Source of the DNA: Arsenicibacter sp965247375
Lineage (GTDB): Bacteria > Bacteroidota > Bacteroidia > Cytophagales > Spirosomataceae
Length of the DNA stretch: 64,000 nucleotides
Assembly (NCBI GenBank): GCA_965247375.1
Contig: CBDFHU010000040.1
Span: forward strand, 1 to 64,000
Reading direction: 5' to 3'
The notes under the pieces were generated by a model, which had not been told where the DNA came from, searched no databases, and saw only the letters and a list, made by a program, of their open reading frames with translations. A program made the translations under genes and the position numbers. Each line of letters starts with the position of its first letter. Within the stretch, counting starts at the first letter, position 1. Below, piece by piece: positions 44,897 through 53,049 of this stretch.

Positions 44897-47314
44897 ATGC
44901 TTCAGAATTACCTTAAAATCGCGTGGCGACGGCACAGAGACGCAACATATTGCGTCTCTACCCTGCTGAATCTGCTTGGCCTGACCGTTGGCATGGCGGG
45001 TGGTTTGCTCATTTTCCTGTTTATCCGGCATCACCTCAGCACCGACCGTCACCATAGCCGGTTCGACCGCATTTACCGCGCAGTGATTGACCTGCACCTC
45101 GAAGATGGCTCGGTCGAATATTACCCGGAAGCGCCCTTACCAATGGCAAACGTACTGCGGCAGGAGTACCCGCAGGTCGATCAGGCCGCGTTTGTCCTTG
45201 TCAACAAGTCGATGACGCTGAGCGTTAACCGGCATAACGCAGCAAGCCCGGACCGGTTTCTGGAACATGAAAAAACGGCCCTTGCCGAAGAGCAGCTTTT
45301 TCAGATTTTTGACTTCCGGTGGGTTAGCGGTAATCCGAAAACGGCCCTCCGCGAACCCAATACGGTCGTAGTGACCGAATCGGCAGCACTGCGGTACTTC
45401 GGCGAACCCAATCCCGTGGGCCGCACCATTGAGCTTAACCACAAGGTAATGGCCACGGTAACGGGCGTAGTGGCCGACCCCGTTCAGCCGACCGACAACC
45501 GGATTGGCTTGTATATTTCGATGCCCACCCTCCGGCAGCTCGACCCCGACTACAATCAGGATGAATGGGGGCAGCTGATCAGTACCAACCGGTTGTATTT
45601 TACCACCAAAGATGCCAGCCCCGCTACGGCGCAGCAAATCGAAAAAAGCCTGCCCGCCCTGTCGAAAAAGCATTTCGGCGAAGCAGCGCCTGTGCTTCAG
45701 TTTCACATCCAGCCACTGGCCGACGTGCATTTCGATACGCAGCGGTCGGGTGGTGTAATCCGGCCTTCGCTGCTCTGGTCACTGGCGCTGATCGGTGTCT
45801 TTCTGGTGTTGATAGCCTGCGTTAATTTTGTCAATATGGCGACGGCACAGGCTTTCCGGCGCAGCAAGGAGGTTGGTATCCGCAAAACCCTCGGCAGTTC
45901 ACGGCTACAGCTCGCCCGACAGTTTCTGCTGGAAACGTTCCTGATTGTCGTAGCCGCGATGCTGCTGGCCATTCTACTCGCCCGGCTCTCACTTCCGGTA
46001 TTTAATGACTGGGTACACATCCGTCTGTCGCTGCTTCCCAACGGTCCGTTACTGGCCTTTGCCGGTATCCTGATGGCCCTGGTCATCCTGCTGGCAGGCG
46101 GCTATCCGGCCGTGGTCCTGTCGGGCTTCAGCCCGAATGTGGCCCTGCGGCGTTTAGCGGGTACGTTCGGCAAAGGACCGGCAAACGGGTTCTCGCTGCG
46201 AAAAGCGCTGGTTGTGTTTCAGTTTGTCATCTGTCAGGCTTTACTGGTGGGAGCGCTGGTTGTGATGCGGCAGGTAAATTTTATCCGGCAGAGCAACATA
46301 GGGTACAAAAAGGATAATGTGGTGGTCGTTAACCTGCCGAACCATGAAAAGAAAGCCTGGGATGCCCTGACGGCTAATTTAGGGCAACTCGCTGATGTCA
46401 AAGCAGTCACCCTGCAATACCGTCCGCCCACGTCGGGTGTTATGAACGGCGGCTCGTTTAAATTCGGCGCTAAAGCCGACTGGCTGCCCTACCCTGTCCG
46501 CGAACGGCTGGCCGATGCCGGTTACCTGAGCACCTACCAGCTTCAGCTGGTTGCCGGACGTAATATCGTGCCCAGCGATTCAATCCGTGAGTACGTCATC
46601 AACGAGACGCTGGCCCGCAAACTGGGCTATACAAACCCGCGCGACATTCTGGGCAAGCCCATACAATATTACCTGTCTAATGTACCGCTGCCCATTGTCG
46701 GCGTTGTGAAGGACTTTCACCTGAAGTCGCTGCACGAAGCGATTGCACCTTGTGTGATTGCGTCGTATCCGAACATGTACCAGCAGGCCGGTATCCGGAT
46801 TTCGGGGAACCATCCGGAACAAACGCTGGCAACGATCCGGCAGATCTGGCAAAAGCTCTACCCGACCGATGTGTTCGAATACGAATTTCTGAACGACCAG
46901 CTGGCGCAGTTTTACGAAACCGAAACTACCGTTTCGCGGCTTGTCAACGTCTTTTCGCTGATGGCCATGATGATTTGCGGACTGGGGCTTTACGGCCTGG
47001 TTGCCTTCACGGTCGGGCAACGGACGAAAGAAATCGGCATCCGGAAAGTACTCGGGGCGTCGGTATCGGGCATTGTTGTGCTGCTGTCGAAAGACTTCCT
47101 GAAACTGATCCTGACCGCCTTTCTGATCGCCTCGCCGGTTGCCTGGTACGCCATGCACCGCTGGCTCGACGCCTTCGCCTACAAAATCACCATCGACTGG
47201 TGGATTTTCGCCCTGGCCGGACTGCTCGCCACCTTGCTGGCCCTCGGTACGCTATCCTATCAATCCATCAAGGTGGCTCTGGTCAATCCGGTTAAATCGC
47301 TGAAAACGGAATAA
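44897..47314 (+). CDS. FtsX/MacB-like orphan permease without prefix; palindrome inserted in N-terminus
   Basis: The 805-residue permease begins MLQNYLKIAWR, the usual start of the prefix-less form. Residues 14-22 (RDATYCVST) are encoded by a copy of the type-A palindrome at 44936-44961. Paralogues have a NLxxNxxY-type segment here, and this protein is two residues longer before LNLLGLTVG. The frame remains open, so the insertion is tolerated. FtsX domain 1 (LIACVNFVNMATAQAFRRSK, EVGIRKTLGSSRLQ) and domain 2 (IRKVLGASVSGIVVLL) are intact. The last about 294 bases are almost identical to the next permease. A short dyad (AACGTCCGTA / TACGGACGTT) precedes the start. Confidence 0.9.
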   Translation: MLQNYLKIAWRRHRDATYCVSTLLNLLGLTVGMAGGLLIFLFIRHHLSTDRHHSRFDRIYRAVIDLHLEDGSVEYYPEAPLPMANVLRQEYPQVDQAAFVLVNKSMTLSVNRHNAASPDRFLEHEKTALAEEQLFQIFDFRWVSGNPKTALREPNTVVVTESAALRYFGEPNPVGRTIELNHKVMATVTGVVADPVQPTDNRIGLYISMPTLRQLDPDYNQDEWGQLISTNRLYFTTKDASPATAQQIEKSLPALSKKHFGEAAPVLQFHIQPLADVHFDTQRSGGVIRPSLLWSLALIGVFLVLIACVNFVNMATAQAFRRSKEVGIRKTLGSSRLQLARQFLLETFLIVVAAMLLAILLARLSLPVFNDWVHIRLSLLPNGPLLAFAGILMALVILLAGGYPAVVLSGFSPNVALRRLAGTFGKGPANGFSLRKALVVFQFVICQALLVGALVVMRQVNFIRQSNIGYKKDNVVVVNLPNHEKKAWDALTANLGQLADVKAVTLQYRPPTSGVMNGGSFKFGAKADWLPYPVRERLADAGYLSTYQLQLVAGRNIVPSDSIREYVINETLARKLGYTNPRDILGKPIQYYLSNVPLPIVGVVKDFHLKSLHEAIAPCVIASYPNMYQQAGIRISGNHPEQTLATIRQIWQKLYPTDVFEYEFLNDQLAQFYETETTVSRLVNVFSLMAMMICGLGLYGLVAFTVGQRTKEIGIRKVLGASVSGIVVLLSKDFLKLILTAFLIASPVAWYAMHRWLDAFAYKITIDWWIFALAGLLATLLALGTLSYQSIKVALVNPVKSLKTE
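44936..44961. repeat. Type-A palindrome inside a coding sequence
   Basis: AGAGACGCAA-CATA-TTGCGTCTCTAC matches the 28-bp type-A palindrome except for its outermost GT and one core base. It is in frame and encodes RDATYCVST in the permease starting at 44897. Confidence 0.93.
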
Positions 47315-47363
47315 CGTTTTAGGCTGAAGTGGCCCTTGCCCCGTTACTGCCGCCAACCCTGAC

Positions 47364-47391
47364 GTAGAGACAAGGCATGCCTTGTCTCTAC
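47364..47391. repeat. Type-B 28-bp palindrome, copy 2
   Basis: A perfect copy (core AAGGCATGCCTT) 49 bases after one permease and 25 bases before the start of the next. It may be a terminator or transcript-stabilising hairpin. Confidence 0.95.
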
Positions 47392-47416
47392 CTGAACATA
47401 AACAACCTTTACAAAA

Positions 47417-49771
47417 ATGCTGACGAACTACCTGAAAATCATCATCCGGAACTTGTGGCGGAACCGTTTGTATACGGGCCTGAATCTCGGCGGGCTGGCC
47501 ATTGGTCTGGCCGCCTTTCTGCTCATGCTGCTGTATGTGCACCACGAGTTTTCGTACGACACGTATCACGTCAACGCCAGCCGCATTTACCGCATTACGG
47601 CTGAGCTGAAAGCTCCGGAAAGCCCGATGGCGATGGCTTCCAGCCCGTCCCTGCTGGCCACCGTACTGAACCGCGACTATCCGGAAGTCGATCAGGCGGT
47701 GCGGCTCGTACCGACCTCGGCTGTGGTACGATTCGGGGACAAACTGCTGAATGAATCCTCTGTGTATTATGCCGATCAGTCTGTATTTTCGGTGTTTTCC
47801 TACAAATTTCTGTCCGGCAATCCGGCACAGGCCCTGGTCCGGCCCAACAGCGCGGTGGTAACCGAATCCTTCGCCCGCAAATACACCAACCGGCTGAATC
47901 TGGTCGGCCAGACGTTTCAGTGTAACAACCGGACCTATCAGATCACGGGTGTCATTGCCGACCTGCCCTCCAATTCTGATCTGACCTTTACCGCCCTCCT
48001 GTCGCACGATTTCACAAAGGTCTCGGGCTGGCTGGAAGATGATTTTAACGCCTACACGTTTGTCCTGTTCCGAAACGACGCCAACCTCCCGCTCTTCAAC
48101 CGGAAACTGGCCGATCTATGCCGCAAGGCTGTGCAGCCGGAGCTTAACCGGATGGGCGCTAAAGAGTACTCGCTGCATTTCCACCCCGAGGCGCTTGCAG
48201 ATGCTCATTTCAGCACCGGTAAACTGGCCGACCATCCCAAAGGCAACCGGCAGCTTAACTATCTGTTCCTGTTTCTGGCTTTTTTTGTACTCCTGGTTGC
48301 TCTGCTGAACTACATCAACCTGATGACCGCACGCGCCACCGAACGGGCCCGCGAAGTGGGAATCCGGAAGGCAAACGGTGCACTCCGGAAGCAACTGATG
48401 GGCCAGTTTCTGCTGGAGAGCGGTATGATGAGCCTTGGGGCGCTCTTGCTGGCTATCCTCATGCTGAGCCTTGGCATTCCATTCTTTAACCGGTTGTTGT
48501 CCGTCGAACTGCATGTTCCTCTGCTTACGGGCGGGCTATTCCTGCTCCTGACCACAACGGGCACTACACTCCTGGGGGGCTTTTATCCGGCGCTGGTTTT
48601 ATCGGGCTATCAGCCGGTCCGTGTGCTGCGCGGTCAGGTCGGTCAGTCAGGGCAACATGCCTGGCTGCGGCAGGGCATTACCGTTTTTCAGTTTACGCTG
48701 TCGGTTGCCATGATTATCGGTGTCCTGGTGGTCTGGCAACAGATGCAGTATCTGCAAAACCGTTCACTGGGTTTCAATCAGGAGCAGGTGCTGAGTCTAA
48801 GCCTTCCCGACGATTCGGCCGCCAGAGCTTCGGCCCCGGCCCTGGCGGCTGCCTTACGCCAACACAGTCAAATCCGGCAGGTGTCGGCAGGTTCCGGCCT
48901 TAACCCCGACGGACTGCTGCCGCAAGCCACAACCATTTTCCGCGCAAACGGAAAAAAACGGGAAACAATGACGAATTATGGTTTTATCGACGAACACTTT
49001 ATACCACTGCTATCGATGAAACTAAACAGCGGCCGCAACCTGACTAACAGCATTACTACCGACAAACAGGAAGGGTTTCTGGTGAATGAAGCCTTTGTCA
49101 AAATGGCCGGCTGGACTCAACCGATCGGGCAGCCAATCGAAGGCTTTATGCACAAAGGCAAGGTTGTTGGTGTGGTCAGCAATTTTCATTACCGTACACT
49201 GCACAATGCCATCGAACCACTCGTACTGATTTACAATACCCTGCCAGCCAGTTCAATCCTGATCAAAGTACGGCCCGAACACCTGCCACTGGTGCAGGCT
49301 GTCTGGGAAAAAGCATATCCGGCTTACCCCTGTGATTATGCGTTTCTGGACAGTTCGTTTGAGGCACAATTCCGGAAAGACCGGTTGCTGATGACCCTGT
49401 TTAACAGTTTTGCGATCCTGACCGTGGTGCTTTCCTGCCTCGGTCTGTTTGGTCTGGTAACGTTTGCCACCCGTCAGCGGACAAAAGAAATCGGCATCCG
49501 GAAAGTACTCGGGGCGTCGGTATCGGGCATTGTTGTGCTGCTGTCGAAAGACTTCCTGAAACTGATCCTGACCGCCTTTCTGATCGCCTCGCCGGTTGCC
49601 TGGTACGCCATGCAACGCTGGCTCGACGCCTTCGCCTACAAAATCACCATCGACTGGTGGATTTTCGCCCTGGCCGGACTGCTGGCCACCCTGCTGGCCC
49701 TCGGTACGCTGTCCTATCAATCCATCAAGGCTGCTCTGGTTAATCCGGTCAAATCGCTGAAAACGGAATAA
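47417..49771 (+). CDS. FtsX/MacB-like orphan permease without prefix, third of unit 2
   Basis: A 784-residue inner-membrane protein starting MLTNYLKIIIRNLWRNRLYT. It has a first membrane segment (LGGLAIGLAAFLLMLLYVHH), a MacB-type periplasmic domain, FtsX domain 1 (LLVALLNYINLMTARATERA, REVGIRKANGALRKQL), a second periplasmic domain and FtsX domain 2 (LSCLGLFGLVTFATRQRTKE). The final 98 codons (49478-49771) are almost identical at DNA level to those of the preceding permease, although the rest has diverged widely. No dedicated promoter could be fixed; only the type-B palindrome lies in the 102-base gap. Confidence 0.9.
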   Translation: MLTNYLKIIIRNLWRNRLYTGLNLGGLAIGLAAFLLMLLYVHHEFSYDTYHVNASRIYRITAELKAPESPMAMASSPSLLATVLNRDYPEVDQAVRLVPTSAVVRFGDKLLNESSVYYADQSVFSVFSYKFLSGNPAQALVRPNSAVVTESFARKYTNRLNLVGQTFQCNNRTYQITGVIADLPSNSDLTFTALLSHDFTKVSGWLEDDFNAYTFVLFRNDANLPLFNRKLADLCRKAVQPELNRMGAKEYSLHFHPEALADAHFSTGKLADHPKGNRQLNYLFLFLAFFVLLVALLNYINLMTARATERAREVGIRKANGALRKQLMGQFLLESGMMSLGALLLAILMLSLGIPFFNRLLSVELHVPLLTGGLFLLLTTTGTTLLGGFYPALVLSGYQPVRVLRGQVGQSGQHAWLRQGITVFQFTLSVAMIIGVLVVWQQMQYLQNRSLGFNQEQVLSLSLPDDSAARASAPALAAALRQHSQIRQVSAGSGLNPDGLLPQATTIFRANGKKRETMTNYGFIDEHFIPLLSMKLNSGRNLTNSITTDKQEGFLVNEAFVKMAGWTQPIGQPIEGFMHKGKVVGVVSNFHYRTLHNAIEPLVLIYNTLPASSILIKVRPEHLPLVQAVWEKAYPAYPCDYAFLDSSFEAQFRKDRLLMTLFNSFAILTVVLSCLGLFGLVTFATRQRTKEIGIRKVLGASVSGIVVLLSKDFLKLILTAFLIASPVAWYAMQRWLDAFAYKITIDWWIFALAGLLATLLALGTLSYQSIKAALVNPVKSLKTE

Positions 49772-49775
49772 AACC

Positions 49776-49800
49776 GGACAAAACCGTCCGTTTCCGGACA
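49776..49800 (+). promoter_or_regulatory. GTCC-N6-GGAC dyad upstream of PadR unit 3
   Basis: CCGTCC-GTTTCC-GGACAA (49784-49801) is the dyad; a single GGACA half-site lies at 49776-49780. They are 66-90 bases before the -24/-12 element and directly follow the stop of the upstream permease. Confidence 0.6.
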
Positions 49801-49824
49801 ATGCACCCTGTTCATAATCAATCG

Positions 49825-49865
49825 AAAAGGCCCTGTTCTGTGTCAGAACGGGCTTTTTGTTTTTC
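49825..49865 (+). terminator. Intrinsic terminator before PadR unit 3
   Basis: An imperfect stem of GGCCCTGTTCTG with CAGAACGGGCTTTTT, then TTGTTTTT. It ends transcription from the upstream permease and sits between activator dyad and promoter, as the hairpin does in unit 2. Confidence 0.75.
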
Positions 49866-49881
49866 TGGCAGAAGATTTGTT
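49866..49881 (+). promoter_or_regulatory. Sigma-54-like -24/-12 promoter of PadR unit 3
   Basis: TGGCAG-N5-TTGTT with GG-N10-GT spacing, 44 bases before the PadR ATG at 49910. The -12 half is the weakest of the set. Confidence 0.55.
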
Positions 49882-49909
49882 CTACAAAAGTGAAATTAAT
49901 AACGCTTTT

Positions 49910-50251
49910 ATGAAACGCAGTTATCTGGGTGAGTTCGAAGAACTGGTACTACTGACCGTAGCCACCCTGGGGCAGGGAGCCTACGGGGTAGCCATTGCCG
50001 ACGAACTGGACCGGCAAACGGGGCGGTCGGTAAGCATCAGTGCCGTTCATGCGGCCCTGCACCGGCTGGAAGAAAAAGGGATGCTCACCTCACTGATGGG
50101 CGACGCCACTGCCGAACGGGGTGGCCGCCGCAAACGTCTGTTTTCCGTCACCGCGCTCGGTAGCCGCACCCTGCACGATATCCGTGCTATGCGCAACCGG
50201 CTCTGGGATAACATCGCCCCGAACACGTTACCGGCTATCGGGACAATGTAA
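49910..50251 (+). CDS. PadR-family regulator, unit 3
   Basis: A 113-residue winged-helix protein from the ATG at 49910: MKRSYLGEFEELVLLTVATL, AYGVAIADELDRQTGRSVSI, HAALHRLEEKGMLTSLMGD, wing ATAERGGRRKRLFSVT, C-terminal SRTLHDIRAMRNRLWDNI. It is followed at about 95 bases by the prefix-type permease at 50346. The helix-turn-helix and wing are nearly the same in all four PadR proteins, so they may recognise the same site. Confidence 0.92.
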   Translation: MKRSYLGEFEELVLLTVATLGQGAYGVAIADELDRQTGRSVSISAVHAALHRLEEKGMLTSLMGDATAERGGRRKRLFSVTALGSRTLHDIRAMRNRLWDNIAPNTLPAIGTM

Positions 50252-50345
50252 AATGGGTAATGAACAATGGATAACAGGCTGTCGCCACATCCATCATTAA
50301 CCACCAACGTCTACATGCTCGATTATTCATTTTACATTATTCATT

Positions 50346-52997
50346 ATGCCTGCACCACCCCGCTGGGCCGACCGGCTCCTTAGCTGGTTTTGCGCCCCGC
50401 ACCTGCTCGAAGAAGTGCAGGGCGATCTTTACGAACGCTTTCTGCGTAATGTGCGGATATTCGGGCTACCCGCAGCCCGGCGGCAGTATGCATGGGAAGT
50501 CATTACGTTTCTGCGCCCCTTTGCCCTGAAGCGCCAACCCGATGAACCGTTAACAACATCTATACTTTCTCCAGCTATGATCCGGAATTACCTGACCGTT
50601 GCGTGGCGGAACCTGCTCCGCAACAAAACCTTTGCCGCCATCAACATTACAGGGCTGGCCGTCGGCCTGGCCACTTGCCTGATGATTATGCTTTACGTGG
50701 TTCATGAGCTCAGCTATGACCGCTACCATGCTAAAGCCGACCGTATTTACCGCATGACCATCCTCGGCCAGATCGAGGGCAAAGACCTCAAAATTGCCTA
50801 TTCCAGTGTTCCGGCCGGCCCCACGCTGGCCAGTGATTATCCGGGCGTTGAGGCAGTAACCCGCGTTGATTACCAGCAAGGAACGTTCATCGTCAAGCGC
50901 GGGACGGAAAGCTTTAAAGAAGAACACGTTGCCTATGCCGATTCCAATTTTTTCGATACGTTTTCGATTCCGCTGCTGAAAGGCAATACCCGTGATGCGC
51001 TGACGGAACCCAATACGGTGGTGATAAATGAGTCAACTGCCCGTAAGTATTTTGGGGATAAAGACCCTGTCGGACAAACGATTACGCTCGGCACACAGGG
51101 CCTATACCGCGTAACGGGTGTTTTTCAGGATATTCCGTCGAACAGTCACTTTCACTACAACATCATCGGTTCCCTGCGCTCGCTTAAGCTGCATGAAACC
51201 TGGCTCAGCAGCGGCATCATGACCTACATCGTCATCCGGCCAAATTATGCCATCAGCCAGCTCGAAGCCCGTATTCCGGAGATGGTCCGGAAACATGTGA
51301 GCAGCGAGATGAAGCAACTACTCGGGGTGAGTCTGTCTGAATTCCAGCAAAAAGGCAACAGTTTCCGGTTTGGTTTTCAGCCCATTACCGACATTCACCT
51401 GCATTCACACTTAGAAGCAGAGGTTGAGCCAAACGGCGATATCAAGTACGTGTATATTTTCTCGGTCATTGCGGCTTTTATCCTGCTGCTGGCTTGTATT
51501 AATTTCATGAACCTGTCAACGGCCGGATCGGCAAAACGGGCGAGAGAAGTGGGCGTGCGGAAAGTACTGGGGTCGCAGCAGGGCCAGCTGATCGGACAAT
51601 TTCTGAGCGAATCCCTGCTGGTTACGTTCATGGCACTGGTTATTGCCCTGGGGCTTGTGCTCATCACGCTGCCGGCGTTTAATCAGCTGGCCGGCACCAG
51701 CTTTACCTTCAGCGCCTTACTAAGCGGCCGCATGATCCCTGCCATTATCTTGTCCGGCGTACTGATCGGGCTACTGGCAGGCAGCTATCCGGCCTTTTTC
51801 CTGTCAGCATTCAAACCGGTCAGCGTGCTGAAAGGGCGGTTACAGCCAGGCTCCCGAAGCGGCTGGCTGCGGCATTCGCTCGTAACGGTCCAGTTTATGG
51901 TATCAATCGGCATGATCATCGGCACCCTGATTGTTTACCGCCAGCTGCATTTTATCCAGCATAAAAAAGTCGGATTCGATAAAGAACAGGTGCTGATGCT
52001 GCATGATACCTATACGTTGGGAGATAAAGCCGGTGCGCTGAAACGGCAGCTGGCGAAACTGTCACAGGTGGTCGACATCACCTCCGGCGGATACATGCCG
52101 GCGGGTCCAAGTAATCGCTCCGTCGATGGGATCCGGCTCGAAGACGGCAACCCGCAAGCAACGGTATATCGCGAAAAGAGCTTTTACATTGATGATCGTT
52201 ACATCAATACCCTTGGTATCACGTTAGCACAGGGCCGGAACTTTCTGCCGGCGCACCCTGCCGATCAGTCTTCGGTGCTGCTGAACGAAGCCGCCGTAAA
52301 ACGCTTTGGCTTTAAACAACCGGTCGGGAAACAAATCTGGGCCGTTGGCGACGGTACCCCTGACAGCCAGCGCCGGTATACGGTTGTGGGAGTCGTGAAA
52401 GACTTTCATTTCGAATCAATGCACGAGGCCATTGCGCCGCTGATCATGTTCTACGGCGAGGATAATTACCAGATGGCACTCCGGATACGGACCGATAACC
52501 TGTCTGAATTTCTGAAAACACTGGAAAAAACCTGGAAAGCGCAAACCAACAACCCGTTTGCGTACTCCTTTCTGGATGAGCGATTTAACGCCATGTATCA
52601 GTCTGAAGAGCGGGTCGGGCAGTTGTTCGGCATCTTCGCGGGGCTGACCATTTTTGTCGCCTGTCTGGGGCTGTTCGGGCTGGCGGCGTTTACCGCTCAG
52701 CGCCGGACCAAGGAAATCGGCGTCCGGAAAGTATTGGGAGCTTCGGTAGCGAGTGTGGTAGTCCTGCTGTCACGTGATTTCCTGAAGCCGGTGCTGGTTG
52801 CGCTCGTTATGGCGACGCCGGTAGCGTGGTACGGCATGAACCAGTGGCTTCAGGATTTTGCCTACCGCATCCACATCGAATGGTGGGTTTTCGCCCTGGC
52901 CGGTCTGCTGGCCGTTGTCATTGCCCTGGCAACCGTCAGCTTCCAGAGCATCCGGGCCGCACTGGTCAATCCGGTTAAATCCCTGAAGTCGGAATAA
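50346..52997 (+). CDS. FtsX/MacB-like orphan permease with prefix domain, unit 3
   Basis: This 883-residue permease has the best-conserved prefix (PPRWADRLLSWFCAPHLLEE, VQGDLYERFLRNV, YAWEVITFLRPFALKRQ). MIRNYLTVAWRNLLRNKTFA follows, where a prefix-less permease would begin. FtsX domain 1 (LLACINFMNLSTAGSAKRAR, EVGVRKVLGSQQGQLIGQF) and domain 2 (VACLGLFGLAAFTAQRRTKE, IGVRKVLGASVAS) are complete. It is intact and forms a two-gene unit with the PadR at 49910. It is convergent with the solitary permease at 53050. Confidence 0.92.
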   Translation: MPAPPRWADRLLSWFCAPHLLEEVQGDLYERFLRNVRIFGLPAARRQYAWEVITFLRPFALKRQPDEPLTTSILSPAMIRNYLTVAWRNLLRNKTFAAINITGLAVGLATCLMIMLYVVHELSYDRYHAKADRIYRMTILGQIEGKDLKIAYSSVPAGPTLASDYPGVEAVTRVDYQQGTFIVKRGTESFKEEHVAYADSNFFDTFSIPLLKGNTRDALTEPNTVVINESTARKYFGDKDPVGQTITLGTQGLYRVTGVFQDIPSNSHFHYNIIGSLRSLKLHETWLSSGIMTYIVIRPNYAISQLEARIPEMVRKHVSSEMKQLLGVSLSEFQQKGNSFRFGFQPITDIHLHSHLEAEVEPNGDIKYVYIFSVIAAFILLLACINFMNLSTAGSAKRAREVGVRKVLGSQQGQLIGQFLSESLLVTFMALVIALGLVLITLPAFNQLAGTSFTFSALLSGRMIPAIILSGVLIGLLAGSYPAFFLSAFKPVSVLKGRLQPGSRSGWLRHSLVTVQFMVSIGMIIGTLIVYRQLHFIQHKKVGFDKEQVLMLHDTYTLGDKAGALKRQLAKLSQVVDITSGGYMPAGPSNRSVDGIRLEDGNPQATVYREKSFYIDDRYINTLGITLAQGRNFLPAHPADQSSVLLNEAAVKRFGFKQPVGKQIWAVGDGTPDSQRRYTVVGVVKDFHFESMHEAIAPLIMFYGEDNYQMALRIRTDNLSEFLKTLEKTWKAQTNNPFAYSFLDERFNAMYQSEERVGQLFGIFAGLTIFVACLGLFGLAAFTAQRRTKEIGVRKVLGASVASVVVLLSRDFLKPVLVALVMATPVAWYGMNQWLQDFAYRIHIEWWVFALAGLLAVVIALATVSFQSIRAALVNPVKSLKSE

Positions 52998-53003
52998 ATA
53001 CAG

Positions 53004-53031
53004 GTAGAGACAAGGCATGCCTTGTCTCTAC
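53004..53031. repeat. Type-B 28-bp palindrome, copy 3
   Basis: A perfect copy between two convergent permease genes, 6 bases after one stop and 18 bases from the other. It is a likely bidirectional terminator. Confidence 0.95.
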
Positions 53032-53049
53032 CTGTACGTGTGTACCTGC

